Translations under genes and position numbers: made by a program
From: Streptomyces thermolilacinus SPC6
Lineage (GTDB): Bacteria > Actinomycetota > Actinomycetes > Streptomycetales > Streptomycetaceae
DNA: 64,000 nt
Direction of reading: 5' to 3'
Assembly: GCF_000478605.2 (NCBI RefSeq)
Contig: NZ_ASHX02000001.1
Span: 5,037,001 to 5,101,000 of the forward strand
Notes under the pieces: model-generated
Database searches by the model: none
What the model was told of the DNA's origin: nothing
What the model saw: the letters and a program-made list of their open reading frames with translations, nothing else
Part shown: one piece after another, positions 34,955 through 43,799 of the stretch
How the letters are laid out: every line of letters starts with the position of its first letter
Position numbering within the stretch: the stretch's first letter is position 1

Positions 34955-37117
34955 ATGCGGCCCGTAACCCAGATCGAACGCTCGGTGGCGCCCTTCGAGG
35001 TCGTCAGCCCGTACCAGCCCAGCGGTGACCAGCCCACGGCCATCGCCGACCTCGAACGGCGCGTCCGCGCAGGTGAGAAGGATGTCGTCCTGCTCGGCGC
35101 GACCGGCACGGGCAAGTCGGCCACCACGGCCTGGATGATCGAGCGGCTCCAGCGGCCCACGCTCGTCATGGCGCCGAACAAGACGCTGGCCGCGCAGCTG
35201 GCGAACGAGTTCCGCGAGCTCCTGCCGAACAACGCCGTCGAGTACTTCGTCTCGTACTACGACTACTACCAGCCCGAGGCGTACGTCCCGCAGTCGGACA
35301 CCTACATCGAGAAGGACTCCTCGATCAACGAGGAGGTGGAGCGCCTGCGCCACTCCGCGACGAACTCCCTGCTCACCCGGCGTGACGTGGTCGTCGTCGC
35401 GTCCGTCTCGTGCATCTACGGCCTGGGCACCCCCCAGGAGTACGTGGACCGGATGGTCTCGCTGAAGGTCGGCGACGAGATCGACCGGGACGAGCTGCTT
35501 CGCCGCTTCGTGGACATCCAGTACACGCGCAACGACCTCGCCTTCGCGCGCGGCACGTTCCGGGTGCGCGGCGACACGATCGAGATCTTCCCCGTGTACG
35601 AGGAGCTCGCCGTCCGCATCGAGATGTTCGGCGACGAGATCGAGGCCCTCTCCACGCTCCACCCGCTCACGGGCGAGGTCATCAGCGACGACCAGCAGCT
35701 GTACGTGTTCCCCGCCAGCCACTACGTGGCGGGTCCCGAGCGCATGGAGCGCGCCGTCACCGGCATCGAGCGCGAGCTGGAGCAGCGCCTCGCCGAGCTG
35801 GAGAAACAGGGCAAGCTGCTGGAGGCGCAGCGGCTGCGCATGCGCACCACGTACGACATCGAGATGATGCGGCAGATCGGCTCCTGCTCCGGCATCGAGA
35901 ACTACTCGCTCCACTTCGACCAGCGCGAGCCCGGCTCCCCGCCCAACACCCTCCTCGACTACTTCCCCGAGGACTTCCTGCTGGTCATCGACGAGTCGCA
36001 TGTCACCGTCCCGCAGATCGGCGCCATGTACGAGGGCGACGCCTCCCGCAAGCGGACCCTGGTGGACCACGGCTTCCGGCTGCCGTCCGCGCTGGACAAC
36101 CGGCCGCTGAAGTGGGAGGAGTTCCAGGAGCGCATCGGCCAGACCGTCTACCTGTCGGCCACGCCCGGCGCGTACGAGCTGTCCCGCTCCGACGGTTTCG
36201 TGGAGCAGATCATCCGCCCCACCGGCCTGGTCGACCCCGAGGTCGTCGTCAAGCCCACCGAGGGGCAGATCGACGACCTGGTCCACGAGATCCGCGTCCG
36301 CACCGAGCGCGACGAGCGCGTCCTCGTCACCACGCTCACCAAGAAGATGGCCGAGGACCTCACGGACTACTTCCTGGAGCTCGGCATCCAGGTCCGCTAC
36401 CTGCACAGCGACGTGGACACGCTGCGCCGCATCGAGCTGCTGCGCGAGCTGCGCGCCGGCGAGTACGACGTGCTGGTCGGCATCAACCTGCTCCGCGAGG
36501 GCCTCGACCTGCCCGAGGTGTCCCTCGTCGCCATCCTCGACGCCGACAAGCAGGGCTTCCTGCGGTCCGGCACGTCGCTGATCCAGACCATCGGCCGCGC
36601 CGCGCGCAATGTGTCGGGCCAGGTGCACATGTACGCCGACACGGTCACCCCCGCGATGGCGCAGGCCATCGACGAGACCAACCGCCGCCGCGAGAAGCAG
36701 GTCGCGTACAACAAGGCCCACGGCATCGACCCGCAGCCGCTCCGCAAGAAGATCAACGACATCGTCGCCACCATCGCGCGCGAAGAGGTGGACACGGAGC
36801 AGCTGCTCGGCACGGGCTACCGGCAGTCGAAGGACGGCAAGGGCGCCAAGACCCCCGTCCCGTCCCTGGGGACGACGGCGAAGGCCGCCAAGGACGGCGG
36901 GAAGGCCGCGAAGGCCGCCAAGGGCAAGGCGGCCCGTACGGGCGCCGTGACCAGCGACCGGCCCACCGCCGAGCTGGCCGGGATCATCGAGGAGATGACC
37001 GAGCGCATGCGGGCCGCTGCCGCGGACCTCCAGTTCGAGGTCGCCGCCCGGCTGCGCGACGAGGTGAGCGAGCTGAAGAAGGAGCTGCGCCAGATGAAGG
37101 AGGCGGGCATCTCCTGA
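34955..37117 (+). CDS. uvrB: Excinuclease ABC subunit UvrB
   Basis: 720 residues. Walker [12 protein letters not shown], the beta-hairpin [21 protein letters not shown] that clamps damaged [13 protein letters not shown], the motif [12 protein letters not shown], and a C-terminal UVR helix pair ([22 protein letters not shown]) that contacts UvrC. A K/A/G-rich linker (about 625-665, [16 protein letters not shown]) separates core and UVR motif, as in other actinobacteria. UvrB verifies damage handed over by UvrA and loads UvrC. Start at ATG 34955 by family and by the -10 position; upstream open frame to 34907 is not family-like. All three uvr genes lie within 16 kb. Confidence 0.97.
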   Translation: MRPVTQIERSVAPFEVVSPYQPSGDQPTAIADLERRVRAGEKDVVLLGATGTGKSATTAWMIERLQRPTLVMAPNKTLAAQLANEFRELLPNNAVEYFVSYYDYYQPEAYVPQSDTYIEKDSSINEEVERLRHSATNSLLTRRDVVVVASVSCIYGLGTPQEYVDRMVSLKVGDEIDRDELLRRFVDIQYTRNDLAFARGTFRVRGDTIEIFPVYEELAVRIEMFGDEIEALSTLHPLTGEVISDDQQLYVFPASHYVAGPERMERAVTGIERELEQRLAELEKQGKLLEAQRLRMRTTYDIEMMRQIGSCSGIENYSLHFDQREPGSPPNTLLDYFPEDFLLVIDESHVTVPQIGAMYEGDASRKRTLVDHGFRLPSALDNRPLKWEEFQERIGQTVYLSATPGAYELSRSDGFVEQIIRPTGLVDPEVVVKPTEGQIDDLVHEIRVRTERDERVLVTTLTKKMAEDLTDYFLELGIQVRYLHSDVDTLRRIELLRELRAGEYDVLVGINLLREGLDLPEVSLVAILDADKQGFLRSGTSLIQTIGRAARNVSGQVHMYADTVTPAMAQAIDETNRRREKQVAYNKAHGIDPQPLRKKINDIVATIAREEVDTEQLLGTGYRQSKDGKGAKTPVPSLGTTAKAAKDGGKAAKAAKGKAARTGAVTSDRPTAELAGIIEEMTERMRAAAADLQFEVAARLRDEVSELKKELRQMKEAGIS

Positions 37118-37189
37118 CCGCCGCGCCCCCGGCCCGCCGGGACGCCGCACCGCAGCGGCCCCGGCCGGCAACGGGGGCGCCGCGTCGCT

Positions 37190-37201
37190 GTGTTGCAACA
37201 C
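37190..37201. promoter_or_regulatory. Perfect 12-bp palindrome upstream of the TerD gene
   Basis: GTGTTGCAACAC, about 60 bases upstream of the candidate terD promoter. A possible dimeric-regulator site; the protein is unknown. Confidence 0.4.
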
Positions 37202-37224
37202 CGATACAAAGTGGGACCGCCCTC

Positions 37225-37252
37225 CTGACGGCCCCACGACCCCGCATAGGGT
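37225..37252 (+). promoter_or_regulatory. Candidate terD promoter
   Basis: CTGACG (37225-37230), 16 bases, TAGGGT (37247-37252). Transcription near 37259 gives a leader of about 57 bases before GTG 37316, which has AGAGAGGGGAC upstream. Confidence 0.45.
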
Positions 37253-37315
37253 GCTGGGAACCGCACCCCACACCACAGGGCGGCCGCGGGGAACGCTACA
37301 GAGAGGGGACAGGGC

Positions 37316-37894
37316 GTGTCGGTCAACTTGACCAAGGGTCAGGCCATCAGCCTGCAGAAGAGCGACGGGGGGACCCTGACCGCGGTGCGGATGGGGCTCG
37401 GCTGGCAGGCGGCGCCGCGCCGTGGTCTGTTCGGCTCGCGCACCCGGGAGATCGACCTCGACGCGTCGGCGGTGCTGTTCGCCGGCAAGCAGCCCGTCGA
37501 CGTCGTGTTCTTCCGTCACCTGGTGAGCGACGACGGCTCCGTCCGCCACACCGGTGACAACCTGGTCGGCGGCGCGGGCCAGGGCGGCGACGACGAGGCG
37601 GTCCTCGTGGACCTCCAGCGCGTCCCGGTCCACATCGACCAGATCGTCTTCACGGTCAACTCCTTCACCGGCCAGACGTTCCAGGAGGTGCAGAACGCGT
37701 TCTGCCGCCTCGTCGACGAGACGAACGGCCAGGAGCTCGCCCGCTACACCCTGAACGGCGGCGGCCAGTACACCGCCCAGATCATGGCCAAGGTGCACCG
37801 CACCGGCGACGGCTGGACCATGACGGCCATCGGCACGCCGTCCAACGGCCGCACGTTCCAGGACCTGATGCCGGCGATCCTGCCGCACCTGTAG
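37316..37894 (+). CDS. TerD-family (tellurium/stress resistance) protein
   Basis: 192 residues, the normal TerD length. MSVNLTKGQAISLQKSDGG, EIDLDASAVLF, then VFFRHLVSDDGSVRHTGDNLVG(G) with the acidic calcium-binding loop GGDDEAVLVDL, then HIDQIVFTVNSFTGQTFQEVQNAFCR are all family markers. TerD proteins are calcium-binding and implicated in tellurite, phage and stress resistance, and in Streptomyces development. It precedes a second gene with a TerD domain. The terC gene further on is of the TerC family, though a single operon is unlikely because hairpins and a riboswitch intervene. Confidence 0.94.
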   Translation: MSVNLTKGQAISLQKSDGGTLTAVRMGLGWQAAPRRGLFGSRTREIDLDASAVLFAGKQPVDVVFFRHLVSDDGSVRHTGDNLVGGAGQGGDDEAVLVDLQRVPVHIDQIVFTVNSFTGQTFQEVQNAFCRLVDETNGQELARYTLNGGGQYTAQIMAKVHRTGDGWTMTAIGTPSNGRTFQDLMPAILPHL

Positions 37895-37938
37895 CCGTAC
37901 GGACGCGGGCACCCGCAGCCGTACGAGAGGTACGCACC

Positions 37939-37971
37939 GCAGCTCCCGGAGCTCCTTTCGCCGGGAGCTGC
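37939..37971 (+). terminator. Stem-loop between terD and the TerD/FtsK-like gene
   Basis: GCAGCTCCCGG (37939-37949) and CCGGGAGCTGC (37961-37971): perfect 11-bp stem, 11-base loop. Confidence 0.65.
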
Positions 37972-38050
37972 ACGCGTGCGCGGCCCCGAGCGCCGCGTCG
38001 CACCCGTCTGTACGCACACCACCAGCCGCACCACCGAGGGGACGACAGGC

Positions 38051-40054
38051 ATGACGGCCGAGCTGGTCCGGGGGCAGAACCACCCGCTGCCCGGCACCCG
38101 ACTGGAGGTCCGGGTGTCGTCCGGGGTGCCGGTGGCCGTCGGGGCCACGCTCTCCGGCGCCGACGGGACCGTCACCGGAGCCGACCGGGTCGTCCACCCC
38201 GGCGCGCCGTCCCTGCCCGGCGTCGAGGTGTCCCGGCAGGCGGCCGCCGAGCACCGGCTCGCCCTGGACCTGGGGGCCGTCGCCGCCGACGTGCACCGCG
38301 TCGCCGTCCTGCTGGCGCTGCCCGAGGGCACGGGAGGGCCCGGCCGCTTCGGCGCCGTCGCCGCGCCGTTCGTCGCGGTCACCGCCCTCGACGGCACCGA
38401 GATCGCCACGTACACCCTCACCGGCCTGGACACCGAGTCCGCCGTCGTCGCCGTGGAGCTGTACCGGCGGCAGGACGCCTGGAAGGTCCGCGCCGTCGGC
38501 CAGGGGTACGCGGGCGGGCTCACCGCGCTCCTCCAGGACCAGGGCGTACCCGGCGCGGCCGCGCTCGCCGCCGCCGTGCGGGACGCCGTGACGCGCGGCC
38601 TGGACCGTTCGGTCGCCACGCCCCCGCCCCGTACCGAGGACGGCGACCGCCTCCGCCGTACCGCCCCGCCGCTCGCCCCGGCAGCCGCCTCCGGGACACC
38701 GCAGCCCTCCTCCGGCCCCCAGCCGCCGCACACGCCCGCGCCCGTCGCCCCCGACACCGCGCCGCCCCCGCCCGTCGCCCCGGCGGTCCCGCCCGCGCCG
38801 GACGGCACGCCCCCGCAGGCCGCCGCGCCCGCCCCGCCCGGCGGTCCCATCGACTACACGCACCCCCGCCGCCGTACCAGCGCGCCCCCGCCCCCGTCGG
38901 CGCCGCCCGCGCAGCCCGGCGCCCCGGTCGCCGGTGACGCCAGCGGCTGGACCATGGAGGAGCGCCTCTACAACCAGGTGTGGGGCATGTTCGAGGACCT
39001 GGCCCGTACGACCGCCGCCTACCGCAGCGCCGTCGACTTCGCCGAGTCCCGGATGGAGAGGGAACTGGACAGCGTCCTGTCCGACCCGCGCAGCCGCATC
39101 GGCACCGCGGGCGACGCCGCCCGCGCCGAGGCCCGTGCCCGCTGCGAGGAGCTCACCGGGAAGGCCAGGGAGGCGCTCGACCGCGACCTCGCCCAGCTGA
39201 CCGCCGAGTCGGAGGTGGTCGAGCCCGCCCTCCCGGTCGCCTTCGCCCGCTGGGACCACCCCGTGTGGCACGCCTACCGCGTCCCGATGGAGATCCCGAT
39301 GGCCCTGCGCCTCGGAGACCTCCACCTCCCGGAGCGGCCCGAGCTGCGCATCCCCATGCTGATCAGGCTGCCGCTGGAGCGCGGCCTGTGGGTGGACAGC
39401 GGCCGCCGGGGCTCCGAGCGGGCCCTGATGACGGACGAGGGCCGGCTGCGCCGCCTCGCCCTCGACACGGCCGTCGCCCACGCGGCGCGGCTCCTCGCCG
39501 TCTACCCGCCCGGCGACTTCACCGTCCATGTGATCGACCCGGCGGGCTCCGGCGCCGCCGCGTTCGCCCCGCTCACCGCTTCCGGCGTGCTGGCGGAACC
39601 CCCGGCGACCGGCGCCGGGGGAGTGGCCACGGTGCTGGCGCGGCTCACCCGGCGCGTGGACCTGGTGCAGATGGCCCTGCGCGGCGGCGCGGGCACGGAC
39701 GCGCTCCCGCCCGACCTGGACACGGCCGAGCAGCTGCTGATCGTCAACGACTTCCCGCACGGCTTCGACGACCGGGCCGTCACCCAGCTGCGGTACCTCG
39801 CCGACGAGGGCCCGGCCGTGGGCGTGCACCTGATGATGGTCGCCGGCCGCGAGGACGCGAGCGCGTACGGACCGGTGCTCGACCCGCTGTGGCGTTCCCT
39901 GCTGCGCGTCACGCCCGTGCCGGACGACCATCTGGCCGACCCGTGGGTGGGGCACGCCTGGACGTACGAGCCGCCGCGGATACCGGAGGGCAGCGAGGTG
40001 CTGCACCGGGTCCTCGCGAACGTCGCGGAGGCCCGCCGCGACTGGCGCCGCTGA
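38051..40054 (+). CDS. TerD domain fused to an FtsK/SpoIIIE-like region without Walker A
   Basis: 667 residues. Residues 1-185: TerD domain (MTAELVRGQNHPLPGTRLEV, ALDLGAVAADVHRVAVLLAL, AVVAVELYRRQDAWKVRAVGQ). Residues about 190-300: Pro/Ala linker. Residues about 305-410: coiled-coil-like region (MEERLYNQVWGMFEDLARTT, ARAEARARCEELTGKAREAL). Residues 415-667: resembles the FtsK/EccC motor domain (IPMEIPMALRLGDLHLPERP, FTVHVIDPAGSG, QLLIVNDFPHGFDDRAVTQL, VGVHLMMVAGRED). The place of the P-loop reads WVDSGRRGSERALM, without GKS/T, so ATP hydrolysis is doubtful. ATG 38051 follows GAGGGG. Function unknown; perhaps a scaffold for a TerD-linked membrane complex. Confidence 0.85.
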   Translation: MTAELVRGQNHPLPGTRLEVRVSSGVPVAVGATLSGADGTVTGADRVVHPGAPSLPGVEVSRQAAAEHRLALDLGAVAADVHRVAVLLALPEGTGGPGRFGAVAAPFVAVTALDGTEIATYTLTGLDTESAVVAVELYRRQDAWKVRAVGQGYAGGLTALLQDQGVPGAAALAAAVRDAVTRGLDRSVATPPPRTEDGDRLRRTAPPLAPAAASGTPQPSSGPQPPHTPAPVAPDTAPPPPVAPAVPPAPDGTPPQAAAPAPPGGPIDYTHPRRRTSAPPPPSAPPAQPGAPVAGDASGWTMEERLYNQVWGMFEDLARTTAAYRSAVDFAESRMERELDSVLSDPRSRIGTAGDAARAEARARCEELTGKAREALDRDLAQLTAESEVVEPALPVAFARWDHPVWHAYRVPMEIPMALRLGDLHLPERPELRIPMLIRLPLERGLWVDSGRRGSERALMTDEGRLRRLALDTAVAHAARLLAVYPPGDFTVHVIDPAGSGAAAFAPLTASGVLAEPPATGAGGVATVLARLTRRVDLVQMALRGGAGTDALPPDLDTAEQLLIVNDFPHGFDDRAVTQLRYLADEGPAVGVHLMMVAGREDASAYGPVLDPLWRSLLRVTPVPDDHLADPWVGHAWTYEPPRIPEGSEVLHRVLANVAEARRDWRR

Positions 40055-40160
40055 TCCCCCCGGGCCCTTGCCCACGGTCCGTAGAGTCCGTCCGGTCTCC
40101 GCCCCTGCCTCCGTAATGCGGCCCTGACCTGCATTTTTGGGTCTTTCTTTGCAAAGCCCT

Positions 40161-40189
40161 TTACCCGGCCTTGGCGCTCCGTGTACGGT
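40161..40189 (+). promoter_or_regulatory. Candidate terC promoter
   Basis: TTACCC (40161-40166), 17 bases, TACGGT (40184-40189). Transcription would start near 40196, right where the riboswitch begins. A CTTTGCAAAG palindrome lies just upstream (40147-40156). Confidence 0.5.
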
Positions 40190-40195
40190 TCCTTT

Positions 40196-40340
40196 ACGCG
40201 GAGGGGAGTACTCCCACTCATGCGGCGTGCCCGTCAGTACGGACCGGTCGGACGGAGACCGGTCCCAGGGCGCCGGCCCGCACGCACCGTCCGGACCACA
40301 GGGGGCGGCGCGCGGGTGGAAGAGACCTCCGGCAGCGACG
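40196..40340 (+). ncRNA. yybP-ykoY manganese riboswitch upstream of terC
   Basis: The two conserved segments of this class are present: GGGGAGTA at 40203-40210 and GAAGAGACC at 40319-40327. They are flanked by CGGA (40200-40202 region) and TCCG (40328-40331), which close the P1 helix. Between them lie two GC-rich hairpin arms (one around GGACCGGTCG...GACCGGTCC, 40241-40267). The class senses Mn2+ and often controls TerC-type and MntP-type metal exporters. The 3' part up to GTG 40376 (with GGAGG at 40367-40371) is the likely expression platform, possibly acting on translation. Confidence 0.82.
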
Positions 40341-40375
40341 ACGCTGATCAGTAGCCGTACGACGCCGGAGGCGCA

Positions 40376-41368
40376 GTGGACGTTTCTATGAACCTGTGGG
40401 TGGTGACCGTTCTCGGTCTCATCGCCCTGATCGCGGTTGACTTCCTCATCGGGCGCAAGCCCCATGATGTGTCGATCAAGGAAGCCGGAACCTGGACGGT
40501 CGTCTGGATCGTCCTCGCCGTGCTGTTCGGCCTGGGCCTGTGGGTCTTCGGCGACAGCAAGTCGGCCGGGGAGTTCTTCGCCGGCTACATCACCGAGAAG
40601 TCGCTGAGCGTGGACAACCTCTTCGTCTTCGTCCTGATCATGGCGAAGTTCTCGGTGCCGTCCCACCTCCAGCAGCGGGTGCTGCTGGTCGGTGTGCTCA
40701 TCGCGCTCGTGCTCCGGGCGATCTTCATCGCCGCAGGTGCCGCGATCATCGCCAGCTTCTCGTGGGTCTTCTACATCTTCGGCGCGTTCCTGATCTACAC
40801 CGCATGGAAGCTGATCAAGGAGGCGTCCTCCGACGAGCCCGACGAGGAGTACGAGGAGAACCGCCTCCTGAAGTCGATCGAGCAGCGCTTCGGCGTCGCC
40901 GACCGCTACCACGGCACGAAGCTGTTTATCCAGGTCGCGGGCAAGCGGGTGCTGACCCCGCTGATGGTGGTCATGCTCGCCATCGGCACCACGGACATCC
41001 TGTTCGCGCTGGACTCGATCCCCGCGATCTTCGGCCTGACCCAGGACCCGTACATCGTCTTCACGGCGAACGCCTTCGCCCTGATGGGTCTGCGGCAGCT
41101 GTACTTCCTGATCGGCGGCCTGCTCAAGAAGCTGGTCCACCTCAGCTACGGCCTGTCGGTCATCCTCGGCTTCATCGGCGTGAAGCTCGTCCTGCACGCC
41201 CTGCACGAGTCCGGGGTGCACGTCCCGGAGATCTCCATCCCGTTCTCTCTGGCCGTCATCTGCGGTGTCCTGGTCATCACCACGATCACCAGCCTCATCG
41301 CCTCCCGCCGACAGGCCGCCGCCGAGGGCGAGGGGAACGAGAAGGACAGCAAGCCCGCGAAGGTCTGA
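40376..41368 (+). CDS. TerC-family integral membrane protein, probable manganese exporter
   Basis: 330 residues, about nine hydrophobic segments. TerC signatures: KSLSVDNLFVFVLIMAKF (acidic metal site in the second block) and IGTTDILFALDSIPAIFGLT with the matching FALDSIP acidic residues, the two pseudo-symmetric motifs of the TerC fold. Some relatives (Alx, MeeF/MeeY) export Mn2+, possibly to metallate secreted enzymes. The yybP-ykoY riboswitch in its leader supports Mn2+ as ligand. GTG 40376 (VDVSMNLW) was chosen for GGAGG just upstream; ATG 40388 is an alternative. No neighbouring ter operon of the TerZABCDEF type is complete here. Confidence 0.93.
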   Translation: MDVSMNLWVVTVLGLIALIAVDFLIGRKPHDVSIKEAGTWTVVWIVLAVLFGLGLWVFGDSKSAGEFFAGYITEKSLSVDNLFVFVLIMAKFSVPSHLQQRVLLVGVLIALVLRAIFIAAGAAIIASFSWVFYIFGAFLIYTAWKLIKEASSDEPDEEYEENRLLKSIEQRFGVADRYHGTKLFIQVAGKRVLTPLMVVMLAIGTTDILFALDSIPAIFGLTQDPYIVFTANAFALMGLRQLYFLIGGLLKKLVHLSYGLSVILGFIGVKLVLHALHESGVHVPEISIPFSLAVICGVLVITTITSLIASRRQAAAEGEGNEKDSKPAKV

Positions 41369-41392
41369 CGCCCACGGGCGACGACAACGCAC

Positions 41393-41429
41393 AGCACCGG
41401 CCGGGTCGCCCCACGACCCGGCCGGTGCT
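41393..41429. terminator. Terminator between terC and the MFS gene
   Basis: Perfect 16-bp stem AGCACCGGCCGGGTCG (41393-41408), loop CCCCA, CGACCCGGCCGGTGCT (41414-41429), between convergent genes. Nothing else was seen up to 41577. Confidence 0.88.
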
Positions 41430-41577
41430 CCGTGCGGCCGGGACACCGCGGCAACTCCCGCCCTCACGCGGCGGCCCGGGGAAGCCCCTGGGCGGCGACC
41501 CCGGGACATCTCCGCCTCACGTCGGAGGCCCAGCGGTGCACGCCCTCACACGGGCGATCGGGAGCGCTCCCCGGCCC

Positions 41578-43062
41578 TCACGCGGCCGCGGGTTCCCCCG
41601 CCGGGGCCCGCCGTGGCGCGGCCGTGCCCGGCAGGGTCTCCGGCAGCAGCGCGAAGCAGCCCAGGCTCACCACCGCGATCCCCGCCAGATACGCCGCGAC
41701 GCCCCACGGCGGTCCGGAACCACCCGCCGCGGCCGTCGCCACCACCGGCGTCAGCGCCCCGCCCAGCACCCCCGCCAGGTTGTACCCCACCGCCGCCCCC
41801 GTGCACCGCACCCGCGGCTCGTACAGCTCCGGCAGATACGCGCCGACGACCGCGAACATCGCGATGAACCCCACCAGCGCAACCAGGATCGCCAGGAACA
41901 TCAGCACCGGCCGCCCTGTGTGCAGCAACCCCACCATCGGGAACATCCACAGCGCGCACACCGCACACCCCGCCAGGCACATCGGCCGCCGTCCGTACCG
42001 GTCGCCCAGCACCGCCGCGAACGGCGTCAGAACGCCCTTCACCGCCACCGCCGCCATCACACACCCGAGCATCACCGTACGGCTCACCCCGAGCCGCTCC
42101 GTGCCGTACGCCAGCGCCCAGGTGGACACCGCGTAGAACACCGCGTACCCCACGGCCAGCGCCCCCGCCGTCAGCAGCAGCAACCGCCAGTGGTCCCGCA
42201 CCACCTCCACCAGCGGCGCCCCCGCCCGCCGCCCCGACTCCGCCAGCTCCCGGAACTGCGGCGTCTCCGTCAGGGACGACCGCAGCAGCAGCCCGGCCAG
42301 CGCCAGCAGCCCCGCCGCCCAGAACGGCACCCGCCAGCCCCACGACCGGAACGCCGCGTCGCTGAGCCCCGCCGAGAGGGCGAGCATCACCCCGTTCGCC
42401 AACAGGAATCCCACCGAAGGCCCCACCTGCGGGAAGCTCGCCCACAGCGCCCGCCGCCGCTCCGGCGCGTGCTCCCCGGCCAGCAGTACCGCCCCGCCCC
42501 ACTCGCCGCCGAGCCCCAGCCCCTGGAGGAACCGCAGAACCAGCAGCAGCACCGGCGCCGCCGGGCCGATCACCGCGTACGACGGGACGCACCCCACCGC
42601 GACCGTCGCCGCGCCCGTCAGCGCCAGCGACACGAACAGGACGGGCCGCCGCCCCCGGCGGTCACCCAGATGGCCGAAGACCACCGCCCCCAGCGGACGC
42701 GAGACGAAGCCCACGGCGAAGGTCCCGAACGCGGCGAGGGTGCCCGCCAGCGGCGAGAACGTGGGGAAGAACAGCGGTCCCAGGACCAGCGCGGCGGCGG
42801 TCCCGTAGACGTAGAAGTCGTAGAACTCGATGGCCGTCCCGGCGAGGGACGCCGCCGCGAGCCGCCCCGTCGGCGGCCCGCCCGAAGACCGCGCCGAAGG
42901 ACCGCCCGAAGCCCGGACCTGCCGTCCGCCGCCCGGGCATGTCCCGCCGGTGTCGGCGGACTGTCGCGCGCCGCCATCCGGCGCGTGCGCGCCGCACTCG
43001 GGAAGGCGCGTGCCGCTCTCGGGCGGGGGGCTCTCGCTCGCGGAGGTGTGACTGTGACGCAT
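41578..43062 (-). CDS. MFS transporter of the metabolite:H+ symporter type
   Basis: 494 residues with 12 hydrophobic segments starting near residue 70. TM1 FEYDFY-like GTAIEFYDFYVYGTAAALVL, the loop 2-3 motif GHLGDRRGRRPVL, RFLQGLGLGGEWGGAVLL, and the second-half GDRYGRRP motif put it in the MHS family (citrate, proline/betaine, shikimate, alpha-ketoglutarate carriers). Substrate not assignable. The N-terminal 65 residues are G/P/S/R-rich and disordered, longer than usual; a start further in (for example near the LAAASLAGTAIEFYDF segment) cannot be excluded as no good ribosome site precedes ATG 43060-43062. Confidence 0.88.
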   Translation of the reverse strand: MRHSHTSASESPPPESGTRLPECGAHAPDGGARQSADTGGTCPGGGRQVRASGGPSARSSGGPPTGRLAAASLAGTAIEFYDFYVYGTAAALVLGPLFFPTFSPLAGTLAAFGTFAVGFVSRPLGAVVFGHLGDRRGRRPVLFVSLALTGAATVAVGCVPSYAVIGPAAPVLLLVLRFLQGLGLGGEWGGAVLLAGEHAPERRRALWASFPQVGPSVGFLLANGVMLALSAGLSDAAFRSWGWRVPFWAAGLLALAGLLLRSSLTETPQFRELAESGRRAGAPLVEVVRDHWRLLLLTAGALAVGYAVFYAVSTWALAYGTERLGVSRTVMLGCVMAAVAVKGVLTPFAAVLGDRYGRRPMCLAGCAVCALWMFPMVGLLHTGRPVLMFLAILVALVGFIAMFAVVGAYLPELYEPRVRCTGAAVGYNLAGVLGGALTPVVATAAAGGSGPPWGVAAYLAGIAVVSLGCFALLPETLPGTAAPRRAPAGEPAAA

Positions 43063-43133
43063 GCCGCGCCAACCGTCCGCGGCCCGCCCCGGTCACGGGG
43101 CGCACGGACGCACACGGGGTGTTCCCCGGCGCG

Positions 43134-43790
43134 TCACCAGCCCCGGGCGCGCCACTCCGGGAGGTGCGGGCGCTCGTCGCCCAGCGTCGTGTCCCGGCCG
43201 TGGCCCGGGTACACCCACGTCTCGTCCGGCAGCGCGTCGAACAGCTTGGTCTCCACGTCGTGGAGGAGGCTCGCGAACGCCTTCGGGTCCTTGTGGGTGT
43301 TGCCCACGCCGCCGGGGAACAGGCAGTCGCCGGTGAAGACGTGCGGGTGTCCGTGCGGGTCGTCGTAGACGAGCACGATGGACCCCGGTGTGTGGCCGGT
43401 CATGTGGCGCGCCGTCAGCTCGACCCGGCCCACGCGGACCGTGTCGCCGTCCTCCATGAGGACGTCCGTCGGCACGTCGATGCCCTCGGCGTCGTACCGG
43501 CCGGCGTAGGTGCGGGCCCCGGTGGCCGCGACCACGTCGCTCAGCGCGTACCAGTGGTCGTGGTGGCGGTGGGTGGTGACGACGGCCGTGATGCCGTCGT
43601 CACCGATCAGCCGGAGCAGTGTCCGCGGCTCGTTCGCCGCGTCGATCAGCAGCTGCTCACCGGTGGCCCGGCAGCGCAGCAGATACGCGTTGTTGTCCAT
43701 CGGCCCGACGGCGACCTTCGAGACGATCAGGTCCGTCAGCTCGTGCACGTCCGCGGGTCCGCCGACCTTCACCGCTCCGCTGTACGTCAT
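43134..43790 (-). CDS. MBL-fold metal hydrolase (glyoxalase II-like)
   Basis: 218 residues. Zn-binding HxHxDH as H74-R-H76-H-D78-H79, then HMTGHTPGSIVLVYDD, FTGDCLFPGG and VYPGHGRDTTLG supply the remaining ligands. The DNNAYLLRC opening and overall order match hydroxyacylglutathione-hydrolase-like enzymes; in a mycothiol-using actinomycete the thiol would differ. It sits next to a mycothiol-dependent maleylpyruvate-isomerase-like gene (9 bases downstream of it), same strand, so a joint thiol-ester detoxification role is plausible but inferred. Confidence 0.9.
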   Translation of the reverse strand: MTYSGAVKVGGPADVHELTDLIVSKVAVGPMDNNAYLLRCRATGEQLLIDAANEPRTLLRLIGDDGITAVVTTHRHHDHWYALSDVVAATGARTYAGRYDAEGIDVPTDVLMEDGDTVRVGRVELTARHMTGHTPGSIVLVYDDPHGHPHVFTGDCLFPGGVGNTHKDPKAFASLLHDVETKLFDALPDETWVYPGHGRDTTLGDERPHLPEWRARGW

Positions 43791-43799
43791 GAGGCCAGC

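Noticed and set aside
34772-41509. Very long open frame on the minus strand (over 2,200 codons) across uvrB, terD and terC
   Set aside because: Antisense shadow of high-GC coding sequence: it lies opposite several well-identified genes, is full of low-complexity V/D/L/R/H, and shows no domain.
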